DNA of 64,000 nucleotides, from the NCBI RefSeq assembly GCF_963678245.1, contig NZ_OY782773.1, positions 186,001 to 250,000 on the forward strand. The letters are read 5' to 3'. A model generated the notes under the pieces. The model saw only the letters and a program-made list of their open reading frames with translations, was not told the DNA's origin and did no database searches. Positions 7,653-16,988 of this stretch are shown in pieces (positions within the stretch are counted from its first letter, which is position 1; each line of letters begins with the position of its first letter). This DNA comes from an uncultured Sunxiuqinia sp. (GTDB taxonomy: Bacteria > Bacteroidota > Bacteroidia > Bacteroidales > Prolixibacteraceae). Made by a program: the position numbers and the translations under genes.

Positions 7653-10166
7653 ATGATGACAAAGATAAAAGGCAATCGCAATATTCTTACAGTTCTTGGG
7701 ATTATCCTACTTTTTATTATTCTCTCATTTAGTTATTTTTCTCCTTTGTTAGAAGGCAAAACAATTGCCCCTGGCGATACTAATAGAGCCAGAGCAATGG
7801 CCAAAGAAATCATTGATTATCGGAATAAGGAGAATATTGAATCACAATGGACCAATAGCATGTTCGGAGGAATGCCGGCGTACCAAATTTCTGTAAAATA
7901 TCCCGGAAATATACTTGCGTACGCTCAAAAATTCTACAATAAGATTCCACGTCCTGCGAGCTATTTGATACTGAATTTAACGCTTTTCTTCATTTTGCTT
8001 TTGGTATTTAAGGTTAATATATGGGTTAGTTTTATTGGTGCCTTAGCCTATGGGTTTAACTTAGCCTTTTTTGTATGGATTGATGCCGGACACATGTCAA
8101 AAGCTCATACACTTACTTATATGGCGTTGGTAGTTGCCGGGGTGCTATTTGCCTACAAACGAAAGCCTATTGTTGGAAGCCTACTCACCGCCGTGTCTCT
8201 TTCTTGGATGCTTTATGCCAACCATCCTCAAATAACCTATTATGCTGGAATTTTGGTGCTGATTGTTGGCATTACCTATTTCATTTACGCCATAAAAGAA
8301 AAAACATTTCCTTCCTTTTTGAAAACTTCAGCATTGCTGATTGTTGCTTTGTTATTAGCTGTAGGAACTAATTTTGCCCGGCTTTACACTAACTACGAAT
8401 ATGGAGACGAATCCATTCGAGGGAAATCTGAGTTAACAGCCGATGGAGACCAAACTTCAGGGTTGGACAAAAGCTACATCCTGGATTATAGCTATGATTT
8501 GGGAGAGGCAATGACCGCTTTTATTCCACGGTTTAAAGGAGGAGGAATGGCCGAGCCTTTGGGAGACGAATCGCATGTCTATCAATTTTTTGCAAAAAAT
8601 CAAGGGCCGGCACAAGCCAAGAGGATCAGTGAGAATCTGCCTCTTTATTGGGGAACTCAGCCGATTTCGGGTGCCCCATTTTACTATGGTGCCGTACTTT
8701 GCTTTTTATTTGTACTTGGCCTATTTGTATTGAAGGGAAAGGACAAATGGTGGATTGTTGCCGTCGTGGTAGTTTCTTTCCTGCTGTCATTAGGGAAAAA
8801 CTTCTCTGCATTGAGTTATTTCATGATTGACTATTTCCCTGCTTATAATAAATTTCGAGATGTGAAAAACATCATTGTCATCCAGCAATTTGCCATGGCC
8901 TTAATGGGAGTTTTGGCAGTAAGAGAGTTATATCAAAATCGACAGAACCAGAAAGAACTCATTCAAAAATTGAAATACGCTTGGATTATTGTTGGCGGAA
9001 TAGCGTTAGTCTTTGCTGTGTTACCCGGACTTGCCGGTAATTTCCAGTCTCCATCTGACGCTCGTCTTGTGCAAGCTGGATGGCCGGATCAACTGATGGA
9101 AGCCTTGCGAGCTGATCGCCGAATGGTATTGCGAACGGATGCGTTTAAAACATTTCTTTTCGTGACTATTGCTGCGGGAGTGACTTGGCTCTACATCAAA
9201 CAAAAAATAAAGGCTGGCTATGCATTGGCAATTTGGGCAATTTTAATTCTGGTAGATCTTTGGCCTGTCAATAAGCGTTACCTGAATGATGATGATTTTG
9301 TATCGAAGCAAAAAGCCGAAACTCCGTTTGTGGCATCGCAAGCCGATCAGGAGATTTTGGAAGATAATAGTCTGGATTACAGGGTTTTAAATATTTATTC
9401 AAATCCGTGGGCAGATGCTTCTACTTCTTATTTCCATAAATCGATAGGTGGTTATCATGGAGCTAAACTGCAACGTTATCAGGAAATGATTGAGTACCAT
9501 CTTTCGCCAGAGATGCAGCAGTTGGGACAGCGTTTGCAGAATTTGAAATCGCAATCTGCGATGGATTCGCTATTTCAGGGCTTGTCTGCAATAAATATGC
9601 TCAATACAAAGTATATCATATACAACCCGAAAGCATCTCCGCTGCATAACTCACAGGCGTTGGGAAATGCATGGTTTGTTGAGGATGTAGAGTTGGTTAA
9701 TAATGCAGATGAGGAAATAGCGGCTTTAGATAATCTGAACCCGGCTTCGGAGGCGGTTGTCGATGAGCGTTTCTCCGATGTGCTTACCAAGGTGAGTTTT
9801 GATTCGGGATCACAGCCGGTTATCGAATTGAAAGAATATCAACCGAACTATTTAAAGTACGAAGCCAATGTTGAGAAGGGAACTCCCTTGGCTGTATTCT
9901 CCGAAATATATTACGACAAGGGGTGGAATGCCTATGTTGATGGAGAATTAGTTGATTATGTACGAGTTAACTATATTCTAAGAGCCTTGCCTATTCCTAG
10001 TGGGAAGCACGAAGTTGAATTTAAGTTTGAACCTCAATCATATATTGTTGGAAACAAAATTTCACTGGCTAGTTCTATCATTTTGATTTTAGCTTTGATA
10101 GGAGTTGTTATTTATGAACTGAAAAAGAAGGGTAGAAATGAAAAAGAGGCGACCAACAAAGCTTAA
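7653..10166 (+). CDS. YfhO-family membrane protein (GT-C-like)
   Basis: 837-residue polytopic membrane protein with 12 or more hydrophobic segments, a large C-terminal extracytoplasmic region and a last helix before the stop. The layout matches the YfhO family, which in Firmicutes helps modify lipoteichoic acid. In Bacteroidota the role is not established. Visible marks are the early acidic loop APGDTNRARAMAKEI, SMFGGMPAYQ and C-terminal YYDKGWNAYVDGE, a typical YfhO sequence. In-frame codons before the ATG at 7653 would add only TTG-TTT, so ATG is chosen. Its 3' end overlaps the ftsX start by 29 bp, which implies translational coupling. Confidence 0.88.
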   Translation: MMTKIKGNRNILTVLGIILLFIILSFSYFSPLLEGKTIAPGDTNRARAMAKEIIDYRNKENIESQWTNSMFGGMPAYQISVKYPGNILAYAQKFYNKIPRPASYLILNLTLFFILLLVFKVNIWVSFIGALAYGFNLAFFVWIDAGHMSKAHTLTYMALVVAGVLFAYKRKPIVGSLLTAVSLSWMLYANHPQITYYAGILVLIVGITYFIYAIKEKTFPSFLKTSALLIVALLLAVGTNFARLYTNYEYGDESIRGKSELTADGDQTSGLDKSYILDYSYDLGEAMTAFIPRFKGGGMAEPLGDESHVYQFFAKNQGPAQAKRISENLPLYWGTQPISGAPFYYGAVLCFLFVLGLFVLKGKDKWWIVAVVVVSFLLSLGKNFSALSYFMIDYFPAYNKFRDVKNIIVIQQFAMALMGVLAVRELYQNRQNQKELIQKLKYAWIIVGGIALVFAVLPGLAGNFQSPSDARLVQAGWPDQLMEALRADRRMVLRTDAFKTFLFVTIAAGVTWLYIKQKIKAGYALAIWAILILVDLWPVNKRYLNDDDFVSKQKAETPFVASQADQEILEDNSLDYRVLNIYSNPWADASTSYFHKSIGGYHGAKLQRYQEMIEYHLSPEMQQLGQRLQNLKSQSAMDSLFQGLSAINMLNTKYIIYNPKASPLHNSQALGNAWFVEDVELVNNADEEIAALDNLNPASEAVVDERFSDVLTKVSFDSGSQPVIELKEYQPNYLKYEANVEKGTPLAVFSEIYYDKGWNAYVDGELVDYVRVNYILRALPIPSGKHEVEFKFEPQSYIVGNKISLASSIILILALIGVVIYELKKKGRNEKEATNKA

Positions 10167-11019
10167 GCGTCGATTAATACGTTCTTATCTGACTTCGACC
10201 ATTAGTATTACTCTGGTTTTATTTCTGCTGGGGATGTTGTCACTTTTGATACTGAATGCCGGTCGGCTATCTGACTATGTGCGTGAGCATGTAGGCTTCA
10301 CTTTGGTTTTAAACGATAATGTTGGTGAGGCCGAGATTTTACGCCTTCAGAAAATATTGAGTGCTTCGGATTACGTAAAGTCTTCCAATTATGTGAATAA
10401 AGAAGATGCCGCCAAACAATTGACCAAAGAGTTGGGGGAAGATTTTGTTGGTTTTTTAGGTTTTAATCCGTTGTTCGCCTCTGTTGATGTTAAGTTACAT
10501 GCTGATTATATGCAGGAAGATAGTTTGGCAGTACTTGAGAATGACTTCTTATCTTATCCCCAGGTGAAAGAAGTTTATTATCAGCGTGATCTGGTGCGTA
10601 TTATCAATCAAAATGTCAAGCGAACTGGTTTATTCCTGTTGATATTTTCAGTGCTGCTTCTCGTCATCTTTTCAACCTTAATTAATAACACGATCCGTAT
10701 TGCTGTTTATTCGCAACGATTTATAATACATACGATGAAATTAGTTGGCGCTACCCGCTCGTTTATCAGACGACCTTTCATTCTGAAAAATATTGTATTT
10801 GGAGTTGTTGGGGCATTGATCGCCAATATGGGAATCATGGCTATAATATACTCTTACCGGCAGGACTTTGAAGGCATTATCGACGCCCAGCAGTATAGTA
10901 CCATAGGTCTTGTTTTTATTATCGTTTTAGGTTTTGGTATTCTGATTTCCTGGTTATCAACCTATTTTTCTGTCAATAAATACCTTCGAGCCAGGTACGA
11001 TGAGCTTTTTTACACCTAA
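10138..11019 (+). CDS. ftsX: Cell division protein FtsX
   Basis: 293-residue inner-membrane subunit of the FtsEX ABC-type complex, which links the divisome to peptidoglycan hydrolase activation. An N-terminal basic segment and one helix come first. A periplasmic domain follows from about residue 50 to 155 (FTLVLNDNVGEAEI, QVKEVYYQRDLV). Then there are three C-terminal helices with IAVYSQRFIIHTMKLVGATRSFIRRPF, the signature loop of FtsX/FtsX-like permeases. FtsE is not in the window, as is common in Bacteroidota. The start overlaps the upstream gene by 29 bp. Confidence 0.93.
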   Translation: MKKRRPTKLKRRLIRSYLTSTISITLVLFLLGMLSLLILNAGRLSDYVREHVGFTLVLNDNVGEAEILRLQKILSASDYVKSSNYVNKEDAAKQLTKELGEDFVGFLGFNPLFASVDVKLHADYMQEDSLAVLENDFLSYPQVKEVYYQRDLVRIINQNVKRTGLFLLIFSVLLLVIFSTLINNTIRIAVYSQRFIIHTMKLVGATRSFIRRPFILKNIVFGVVGALIANMGIMAIIYSYRQDFEGIIDAQQYSTIGLVFIIVLGFGILISWLSTYFSVNKYLRARYDELFYT

Positions 11020-11121
11020 CTATTAGTGTTTTGTAAATTACTAAAACTCTATGAAATTGTTATTTCATCTGTTTTCAGACAATATTCAATTGCTGAGAAT
11101 GGTTATTAAAAATAGATTTTT

Positions 11122-11129
11122 TACTTTCG
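11122..11129 (+). promoter_or_regulatory. Candidate -7 box before the DUF3098 gene
   Basis: TACTTTCG differs from TAnnTTTG at one position and lies 23 bp before the ATG at 11153, in the 133-bp gap after ftsX. It could start a transcript for DUF3098-uppP-truB-queA. No matching -33 element was found. Confidence 0.35.
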
Positions 11130-11152
11130 TAGCAATTTAATCGACTTCAGTT

Positions 11153-11407
11153 ATGGCAAATAGTAAGCAGGAAAAATCGCAACCAACATTCGCACTGAGC
11201 AAAGAAAACTACAAGTTGTTGTTAATCGGTTTTGCAATTATAGTAGTAGGCTTCATTTTAATGGTTGGTGGAAAAAGCGAAGATCCTTCAGTTTTTAATC
11301 CTGAAATCTTTAGTTTCCGAAGAATTACGCTGGCACCTCTCGTAGTTCTTTTTGGCTTTTTATTTGAAATTTATGCCATTATGAAACGATCAAAAACCGA
11401 GAAATAG
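11153..11407 (+). CDS. DUF3098 family small membrane protein
   Basis: 84-residue protein with two hydrophobic helices (about residues 23-41 and 58-76) joined by a short polar loop, GGKSEDPSVFNPEIFSFRR. This matches DUF3098, a Bacteroidota family normally found between ftsX and uppP, as here. The function is unknown; the constant neighbourhood suggests a link to envelope growth or the undecaprenyl cycle. It ends 3 bp before uppP, so the two are surely cotranscribed. Confidence 0.88.
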   Translation: MANSKQEKSQPTFALSKENYKLLLIGFAIIVVGFILMVGGKSEDPSVFNPEIFSFRRITLAPLVVLFGFLFEIYAIMKRSKTEK

Positions 11408-11410
11408 TCA

Positions 11411-12193
11411 ATGGATTTATTACAGGCATTTTTGTTAGGGATTATTCAGGGATTAACCGAATTTTTGCCCGTTAGCTCCAGTGGTCATCTCGAAATAGGA
11501 CATGCACTATTGGGCGTGAAAGGGGATAATAATTTGCTTTTTGCTGTGGTCGTTCATGGTGCCACTGTTTTAAGCACGCTAGTTGTTTTTCGGAAAGATA
11601 TTCTTGATTTATTTAAAGGGTTATTGGCTTTTAAATGGAATCAGGAAACCAAATATGTCTCCTACCTTCTTCTTTCGGCAATCCCTGTACTTATTCTTGG
11701 GTTACTATTTAAGGAAAAGATAGAAAGTTTGTTTACTGGCAACCTTGTGTTTGTTGGAAGCATGCTTTTAATTACGGCATGCTTGCTCGGCTTTACCTAT
11801 TTTGCCAAGTCGCGCGAAAAGAGTATTGGCTGGCTCGATTCTTTGGTCATAGGAATTGCCCAGGCGATGGCCGTTGTCCCCGGAATTTCTCGTAGCGGAT
11901 CTACAATTGCCACAGGACTTTTGCTTGGTAAAAAGCGGGAAGATATGGCCCGATTCTCCTTTCTAATGGTGCTCATTCCAATTATTGGTGCTAACTTTCT
12001 CGACCTTGTGGGTGGCGAGATGAGCGCTGCAGATTCAATTGGTGTACTTCCTTTAGCTGTTGGATTTATTGCTGCATTTATATCCGGGCTGCTTGCTTGC
12101 AAGTGGATGATCAAGATTGTTAAACAAGGCAAACTAATTTATTTCGCTGCATATTGCCTCATTATCGGTTTAATTGCTATCTTTGCAGGCTGA
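11411..12193 (+). CDS. uppP: Undecaprenyl-diphosphatase UppP (BacA)
   Basis: 260-residue integral membrane phosphatase that converts undecaprenyl diphosphate to the monophosphate and so recycles the lipid carrier for peptidoglycan and capsule. QGLTEFLPVSSSGHLE near residue 15 contains the conserved E and the SSSGH catalytic loop. PGISRSGST near residue 160 is the second signature. Length and the eight or so helices are normal for the family. It lies 3 bp after the DUF3098 gene and 48 bp before truB. Besides its housekeeping role, it would serve the polysaccharide operon that starts 2 kb downstream. Confidence 0.95.
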   Translation: MDLLQAFLLGIIQGLTEFLPVSSSGHLEIGHALLGVKGDNNLLFAVVVHGATVLSTLVVFRKDILDLFKGLLAFKWNQETKYVSYLLLSAIPVLILGLLFKEKIESLFTGNLVFVGSMLLITACLLGFTYFAKSREKSIGWLDSLVIGIAQAMAVVPGISRSGSTIATGLLLGKKREDMARFSFLMVLIPIIGANFLDLVGGEMSAADSIGVLPLAVGFIAAFISGLLACKWMIKIVKQGKLIYFAAYCLIIGLIAIFAG

Positions 12194-12241
12194 AAAATCG
12201 ACTCCATATTTCTGGTAAACTATTAATTAAAAGAGTTTTTC

Positions 12242-12955
12242 ATGGGCGAGGAACCCAAAAATGTTGACTTTGTCAAAGGAGAAGTATTGCTTTTTGATAA
12301 GGAATTGAATTGGACATCCTTTGATCTAGTGCAAAAGGTACGGAATAATCTTTGCCGTTCGATTGGTATTAAAAAGCTCAAAGTTGGGCATGCTGGTACC
12401 TTAGATCCGAAAGCCACCGGCCTGATGATTTTATGTACCGGAAAAGCGACCAAGCAAATTGAGTCTTTTCAGGCGGGTGAAAAAGAATACTTTGCAAAAC
12501 TGAAATTGGGTGCTACAACTCCATCTTTTGATTTAGAGACCGAAGAAGATGCCCAGTTTGAAACGGAACACATTTCAAAAAAGAAAGTCGAGGAAGTTTT
12601 GCAGCAGTTTATTGGCAATATCGAACAGATACCTCCGGTATTTAGTGCCGTTAAAATTGACGGACAGCGCGCATACACTCATGCACGAAAAGGAACTGAG
12701 GTGAAGATGAGACCTCGCCAGATTAATATTAAAGAGATTGAGTTGGTTGAGTTTTTGCCTAATCACATTGAGATTCGAGTTGTTTGTAGTAAAGGAACTT
12801 ATATCCGCTCTCTAGCTCGTGATATTGGTAAAGCACTCGCAAGCGGAGCTTATCTCATTGGTTTGAGGCGAACACAAATCGGAGATTTTCGGATTGAGGA
12901 TGCTTTAACGACAGAAGAGTTTCTAAAAAATATAGACAAATTTGTAACCAATTGA
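12242..12955 (+). CDS. truB: tRNA pseudouridine(55) synthase TruB
   Basis: 237-residue enzyme that makes pseudouridine at position 55 of the tRNA T-loop. [16 protein letters not shown] contains the catalytic aspartate D55 of the TruB family. Also visible are [15 protein letters not shown] and [13 protein letters not shown]. The protein is of the short form that lacks a C-terminal PUA-type extension. It is followed after 49 bp by queA, with a small hairpin and short U-run between. Confidence 0.95.
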   Translation: MGEEPKNVDFVKGEVLLFDKELNWTSFDLVQKVRNNLCRSIGIKKLKVGHAGTLDPKATGLMILCTGKATKQIESFQAGEKEYFAKLKLGATTPSFDLETEEDAQFETEHISKKKVEEVLQQFIGNIEQIPPVFSAVKIDGQRAYTHARKGTEVKMRPRQINIKEIELVEFLPNHIEIRVVCSKGTYIRSLARDIGKALASGAYLIGLRRTQIGDFRIEDALTTEEFLKNIDKFVTN

Positions 12956-12962
12956 ATATTCG

Positions 12963-12980
12963 CCCGTAAAACGGGGTTTT
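12963..12980 (+). terminator. Small GC hairpin with short T-run between truB and queA
   Basis: CCCGT (12963-12967) pairs with ACGGG (12971-12975) across a 3-base loop and is followed by GTTTT. The stem is short, so this is at best a weak or partial terminator. Confidence 0.4.
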
Positions 12981-13004
12981 GGATTATCAAAAAATTATTC
13001 ATAT

Positions 13005-14054
13005 ATGAAGTTATCTAAGTTCAAATATAAACTGGATGAAGAGCAAATTGCTTTGCATCCCTCTCAAAACAGGGATGAGTCGAGAATGATGGTATTACAT
13101 CGTGCCACTGGCAAAATTGAACACAAACTATTTAAAGATGTCACCGAATATTTTGGCGATAAAGATGTCATGGTATTTAATGATACCAAGGTATTTCCAG
13201 CACGTTTATATGGGAACAAGGAAAAAACGGGAGCTAAAATTGAAGTGTTCTTACTACGTGAATTAAATCGCGAACAGCGTTTATGGGACGTATTAGTTGA
13301 TCCGGCTCGTAAAATACGTATTGGTAACAAGCTATATTTTGGCGAAGACGATATGTTGGTCGCCGAGGTTATTGACAATACGACTTCTCGTGGTCGTACT
13401 TTACGTTTCTTGTTTGACGGTCCGTACGATGAGTTCAAGAAAACGTTGTACAGTTTGGGTGAAACTCCACTACCTGGATTTATACAACGACCAGTTACCC
13501 CTGAAGATAAGGATCGTTACCAAACAATTTTTGCGAAACACGAAGGTGCTGTTGCTGCACCAACTGCTGGACTCCATTTCAGTCGCGAGCTATTGAAGCG
13601 TCTGGAGATTATTGGAGTGGACTTCAGCTATGTAACCTTACATGTTGGACTTGGAAACTTTCGAAGTGTAGACGTTGAAGATTTGACTAAGCATAAAATG
13701 GATTCGGAACAAATCTGGATTAAAGATGAAGCATGCAATGTCGTCAATAATGCAAAAATGCAGAAGAAAAATGTTTGTGCTGTCGGAACAACGGTGATGC
13801 GAACATTGGAAACTTCCGTTTCAACCCAAGGTCATCTGAAACCATTTGAGGGATGGACCAATAAGTTTATTTTCCCTCCATACGAGTTTAGTGTGGCAAA
13901 CCGCATGATTACTAACTTTCACCTACCAATGTCAACGCTGTTGATGATGGTGGCTGCTTTTGGAGGGTATGATTTGGTTATGGATGCATACCAACAAGCT
14001 ATTAAAGAAGGCTATCGCTTCGGAACTTATGGTGATGCAATGTTAATCATTTAA
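13005..14054 (+). CDS. queA: S-adenosylmethionine:tRNA ribosyltransferase-isomerase QueA
   Basis: 349-residue enzyme of queuosine synthesis. It transfers and isomerises the ribose of SAM onto preQ1-modified tRNA to give epoxyqueuosine. Diagnostic segments are [15 protein letters not shown] near residue 50, [44 protein letters not shown] and [12 protein letters not shown]. Length is normal. It is the last gene of the housekeeping block and is followed by a terminator hairpin at 14075. Confidence 0.96.
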   Translation: MKLSKFKYKLDEEQIALHPSQNRDESRMMVLHRATGKIEHKLFKDVTEYFGDKDVMVFNDTKVFPARLYGNKEKTGAKIEVFLLRELNREQRLWDVLVDPARKIRIGNKLYFGEDDMLVAEVIDNTTSRGRTLRFLFDGPYDEFKKTLYSLGETPLPGFIQRPVTPEDKDRYQTIFAKHEGAVAAPTAGLHFSRELLKRLEIIGVDFSYVTLHVGLGNFRSVDVEDLTKHKMDSEQIWIKDEACNVVNNAKMQKKNVCAVGTTVMRTLETSVSTQGHLKPFEGWTNKFIFPPYEFSVANRMITNFHLPMSTLLMMVAAFGGYDLVMDAYQQAIKEGYRFGTYGDAMLII

Positions 14055-14074
14055 GAATATATAACAAGATATCG

Positions 14075-14109
14075 AATGGCTGTCAATATAATTGATGGCC
14101 ATTTTGTTT
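14075..14109 (+). terminator. Rho-independent terminator after queA
   Basis: AATGGC (14075-14080) pairs with GCCATT (14098-14103), and TCAA (14083-14086) with TTGA (14092-14095), with a small internal loop. TTGTTTTT follows. It cleanly separates the housekeeping block from the polysaccharide operon. Confidence 0.75.
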
Positions 14110-14243
14110 TTAGGAATGTTTGAAGTCTTAACTATTTTTGGATGGCTCATTGATACTTGTGAGAGGAAACATTTAGGTTAATTGTACGATTAATACAAAA
14201 ACAGAGGGTGTTTGCGATCGTATTTTGTAATAAGAATGGAGTA

Positions 14244-14292
14244 TTTACGTGAAATTACCCATTGTGTCAGGAAAGATCTCATCGCATATTTG
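14244..14292 (+). promoter_or_regulatory. Shared promoter/operator element, copy 1 (biosynthesis operon)
   Basis: TTACGTGAAATTACCCATTG (14245-14264) is identical to the copies ending at 43068 and 46933. Exactly 22 nt later comes TATTTG (14287-14292), again the same as in the other copies. Read as a Bacteroidota promoter, CCCATTG supplies the -33 TTG and CATATTTG a one-mismatch TAnnTTTG box, 20 nt apart. The upstream TTACGTGAAATTACC part would then be an operator or activator site. The start of transcription would be near 14299, some 340 nt before the first gene. Confidence 0.75.
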
Positions 14293-14638
14293 ATGATATA
14301 GGATTTGCATCATTCACGCTTTGCTAAATAAAGTATGTGGGTGAAAGGGCGAAGCGGTATCTTCTCTGAAAATAGGGGGAATAAAAACCCGGTTTTAAGG
14401 AAGATTGAATTTTAAAGTTCACCAGAATAACATTTCTGTGAGTGAGGAGGCGAAGCTGTATCAGGCCCTCCTGTTTCCCCCCTTTTTATGATGTGCTAAT
14501 TTTATAAACTTATGATTTTTGGGACTGCTGTCCTTTGAATCGATAAGTAGTGAGGATACTGACCATATCCTCAGGTCTCTTGCGGTTAGGGGCAAGAAGC
14601 TAGTAAGACTATATCAAAAGTAAAGAAATACATGTGTG
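14293..14638 (+). promoter_or_regulatory. Long structured untranslated leader of the biosynthesis operon
   Basis: No gene lies in this stretch. It holds GGCGAAGCGGTATC at 14348-14361 and GGCGAAGCTGTATCAG at 14449-14464. The second is identical to a box in the UpxY leader at 43222. It sits in the loop of a hairpin whose arms are AGGAGG (14445-14450) and CCTCCT (14467-14472), with a T-run at 14483-14487. Two further hairpins follow: TGAGGATA/TATCCTCA (14551-14558 with 14566-14573) and TCTTGC/GCAAGA (14578-14583 with 14592-14597). It looks like an attenuator-type leader. Confidence 0.6.
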
Positions 14639-15733
14639 ATGAGACAAAACAAAATTCTTACGGAAGATCTATTAAAGATTTTTAATGGACTGACCGATCA
14701 AGAGAAGGCAAAATTTGATAATTCAACGATCCTTCTAACAGGCTGCGGTGGCTTTTTAGGCTACTACTTCGTTCATTTTCTAACAAAGTACAAAGAGCAG
14801 TTAAACATTCGAAAGATTATTGCCCTTGATAACTTTCTTACGGGTAATAAAGATTGGCTAGACGAAGTGAATGATGAATACGACTTCTTTTCACTTCATG
14901 AATTCAATATCATCTCTGATGATATTGCTTCAGTTCCTGATTCTGATAAGGCCACTTTGATCATTCATATGGCTTCCATAGCCTCACCTACCTTTTATCG
15001 TATTTATCCTGTAGAAACGATTGATGCAAATATCACAGGTTTGCGAAGATTGTTTGACTATTACCTGGATAAAAAAATTACCGGATTTTTATTCTTCTCA
15101 AGTAGTGAAATTTATGGTGATCCTGCAAAGGAATTTATCCCTACACCTGAGACTTATCGCGGCAATGTGAATACGATGGGCCCTAGGGCTTGTTATGATG
15201 AAGCCAAACGATTCGGAGAAACAATGTGCTGGATTTTTAACAGCAAATACGATTTTCCGGTGACTATTGCTCGTCCTTTCAATAACTATGGGCCCGGAAT
15301 GAGTATTCACGACAAAAGACTTCCTGCTGATTTTGCAAAATGCATTCTTGATCAACGTGATCTAAACATTCTGTCTGATGGTAAACCGACTCGTACATTT
15401 TGCTATATTTCAGATGCGATTACAGGTTATTTAAAAGTGTTAACTCACAATAAGCTTGAAGCTTTCAATATTGGTATTGATAAGCCGGAAATTTCAGTAA
15501 GAGAGTTTGCGGAACTATATGTGAATAATGCAAAGTCAATTTTTGACTATACTGGGAAAGCAACTTTTGGCAAGTCAGATGATAAAGATTACATGACAGA
15601 TAATCCAAATCGTAGGTGCCCTGTTATCGACAAGGCTAGGGCTATGTTAGGGTATAATCCTACAGTTTATGTGGATGAAGGTATCGGTCGGTTTCTTGAG
15701 TTTTTGAAAATTTATAATGGTAAATTGTTATGA
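14639..15733 (+). CDS. NAD-dependent sugar-nucleotide epimerase/dehydratase (extended SDR, UDP-glucuronate decarboxylase-like)
   Basis: 364-residue extended short-chain dehydrogenase/reductase. ILLTGCGGFLGYYF is the GxxGxxG NAD site. SSSEIYGDP and the catalytic YxxxK (CYDEAKRFGE) follow, along with RPFNNYGPGM. The sequences GPRACYDEAKRFGE and NPNRRCPVIDKARAMLGY resemble UDP-xylose synthase. It therefore probably acts on a UDP-uronic acid or a related sugar, which fits the nucleotide-sugar dehydrogenase that overlaps its stop by 4 bp (ATGA). A GTG lies directly before the chosen ATG. The N-terminal 30 residues form an unusual leader before the Rossmann fold. Confidence 0.85.
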   Translation: MRQNKILTEDLLKIFNGLTDQEKAKFDNSTILLTGCGGFLGYYFVHFLTKYKEQLNIRKIIALDNFLTGNKDWLDEVNDEYDFFSLHEFNIISDDIASVPDSDKATLIIHMASIASPTFYRIYPVETIDANITGLRRLFDYYLDKKITGFLFFSSSEIYGDPAKEFIPTPETYRGNVNTMGPRACYDEAKRFGETMCWIFNSKYDFPVTIARPFNNYGPGMSIHDKRLPADFAKCILDQRDLNILSDGKPTRTFCYISDAITGYLKVLTHNKLEAFNIGIDKPEISVREFAELYVNNAKSIFDYTGKATFGKSDDKDYMTDNPNRRCPVIDKARAMLGYNPTVYVDEGIGRFLEFLKIYNGKLL

Positions 15734-16986
15734 AAATTACAGTACTTGGATTAGGATTTGTTGGCCTGACTACTGGACTCGGCTTTGCAAAAAAGGGATT
15801 TCAAACCTATGGATTTGATGTTGATTCAGACCGACTAAATTCACTTAAAAGTTTTAAAATTCCTTTTCACGAACCCCATTTAGAGGATATCTTAAAAGAG
15901 ACTTTCGATAAGTCATTTTACCTTGATGTTGATTTTGAAACAGCAATTAAAGATAGTGACGCCATATTTCTATGCGTAGGAACTCCAAGTAAAGAAGATG
16001 GAAGCGCTGACTTGAAGTATATTTATGCTGCTATTGAGCAGGTGTTGAATGTTAATACGGACAAGTTGCAGGTTATTATTACCAAATCAACTGTTCCACC
16101 TTCAACGGTTTCACAAAAGATTATTCCTTTTGTCGAAGAGAAGCTGGAAAAGCTTCCCGGACGAAAAGTTGTCTTTGCTTCAAATCCCGAATTTTTGCGT
16201 GAAGGTTATTGCTGGGAAGACTTTATAGAACCAGATCGAATTGTAATTGGAGTCGAAGAAGAGAACGCTAAAAGTATTTTGGATGAGATATATAAGCCTT
16301 TTAATGCGCCAATCCATTATGTAAGCTACAATTCAGCGGAGTTTATTAAATACTTGTCGAATACTTTACTGTCTACTTTGATCAGTTATGCAAATGAAAT
16401 GTCAGTAATAGCAGGAAAGATAGGGGATATTGATATTCCAAAGGCTTTTCGAATACTACATGAGGACAAGCGCTGGTTCGGAGCTCCTGCCGGAATGTCA
16501 AAATACGTTTATCCAGGATGTGGTTATGGAGGTTATTGTTTGCCCAAAGATACTTCAGCTCTTGTTCAAAAATCAATTGAAAGTGGTTTTGAGCCAAAAA
16601 TCCTTAAAGCGAATATTGATATCAACGATAAAATCAAATATTACATCACCGAATCCATTGAAAAAAAAGTTGAAAAATCGGATTCAATTGGTATCCTCGG
16701 GCTATCGTTTAAGCCGGAATCTGATGATGTTCGGATAACACCTACCAAAGCAATTATAGAATTACTTTTCGAAAAGGGCTATCATTCGATTCATGCATAT
16801 GACCCAATTGCAAACGAAGAATTTAAAAAGTTTTATCCTGATATGGCAATCGATTATTGTAACTCATTGGATGAACTTCTCTCGAAATCTAACAACTTAT
16901 TAGTATTAACGGGCTGGAAAGAATTCGTTGAAAACAAAGATAAGATCCAAACCAAAACCGTATTTGATTACCGATACATCTACTAG
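15730..16986 (+). CDS. Nucleotide-sugar dehydrogenase (UDP-glucose/GDP-mannose dehydrogenase family)
   Basis: 418-residue enzyme that oxidises a nucleotide hexose twice to the uronic acid using NAD+. GLGFVGLTTGLGFAKKG is the N-terminal NAD site, STVPPSTV and NPEFLREG follow, and the catalytic cysteine is C270 in GCGYGGYCLPKD. GLSFKPESDDVR opens the C-terminal domain. Length fits UDP-glucose 6-dehydrogenase and its relatives. It overlaps the upstream SDR by 4 bp, so the pair could make a UDP-uronic acid and its product. Glucose, N-acetylglucosamine or mannose as the sugar cannot be decided by eye. Confidence 0.9.
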   Translation: MKITVLGLGFVGLTTGLGFAKKGFQTYGFDVDSDRLNSLKSFKIPFHEPHLEDILKETFDKSFYLDVDFETAIKDSDAIFLCVGTPSKEDGSADLKYIYAAIEQVLNVNTDKLQVIITKSTVPPSTVSQKIIPFVEEKLEKLPGRKVVFASNPEFLREGYCWEDFIEPDRIVIGVEEENAKSILDEIYKPFNAPIHYVSYNSAEFIKYLSNTLLSTLISYANEMSVIAGKIGDIDIPKAFRILHEDKRWFGAPAGMSKYVYPGCGYGGYCLPKDTSALVQKSIESGFEPKILKANIDINDKIKYYITESIEKKVEKSDSIGILGLSFKPESDDVRITPTKAIIELLFEKGYHSIHAYDPIANEEFKKFYPDMAIDYCNSLDELLSKSNNLLVLTGWKEFVENKDKIQTKTVFDYRYIY

Positions 16987-16988
16987 AT

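Noticed and set aside
12963-12980. Full terminator between truB and queA
   Set aside because: Stem of five pairs and a T4 run are too weak to separate two genes 49 bp apart with confidence; listed only as weak.
14348-14464. Direct match to the enterobacterial RfaH ops element
   Set aside because: Only part of the core (GGCG, GTA) is shared and order differs; treated as a separate candidate box for a UpxY-type protein.
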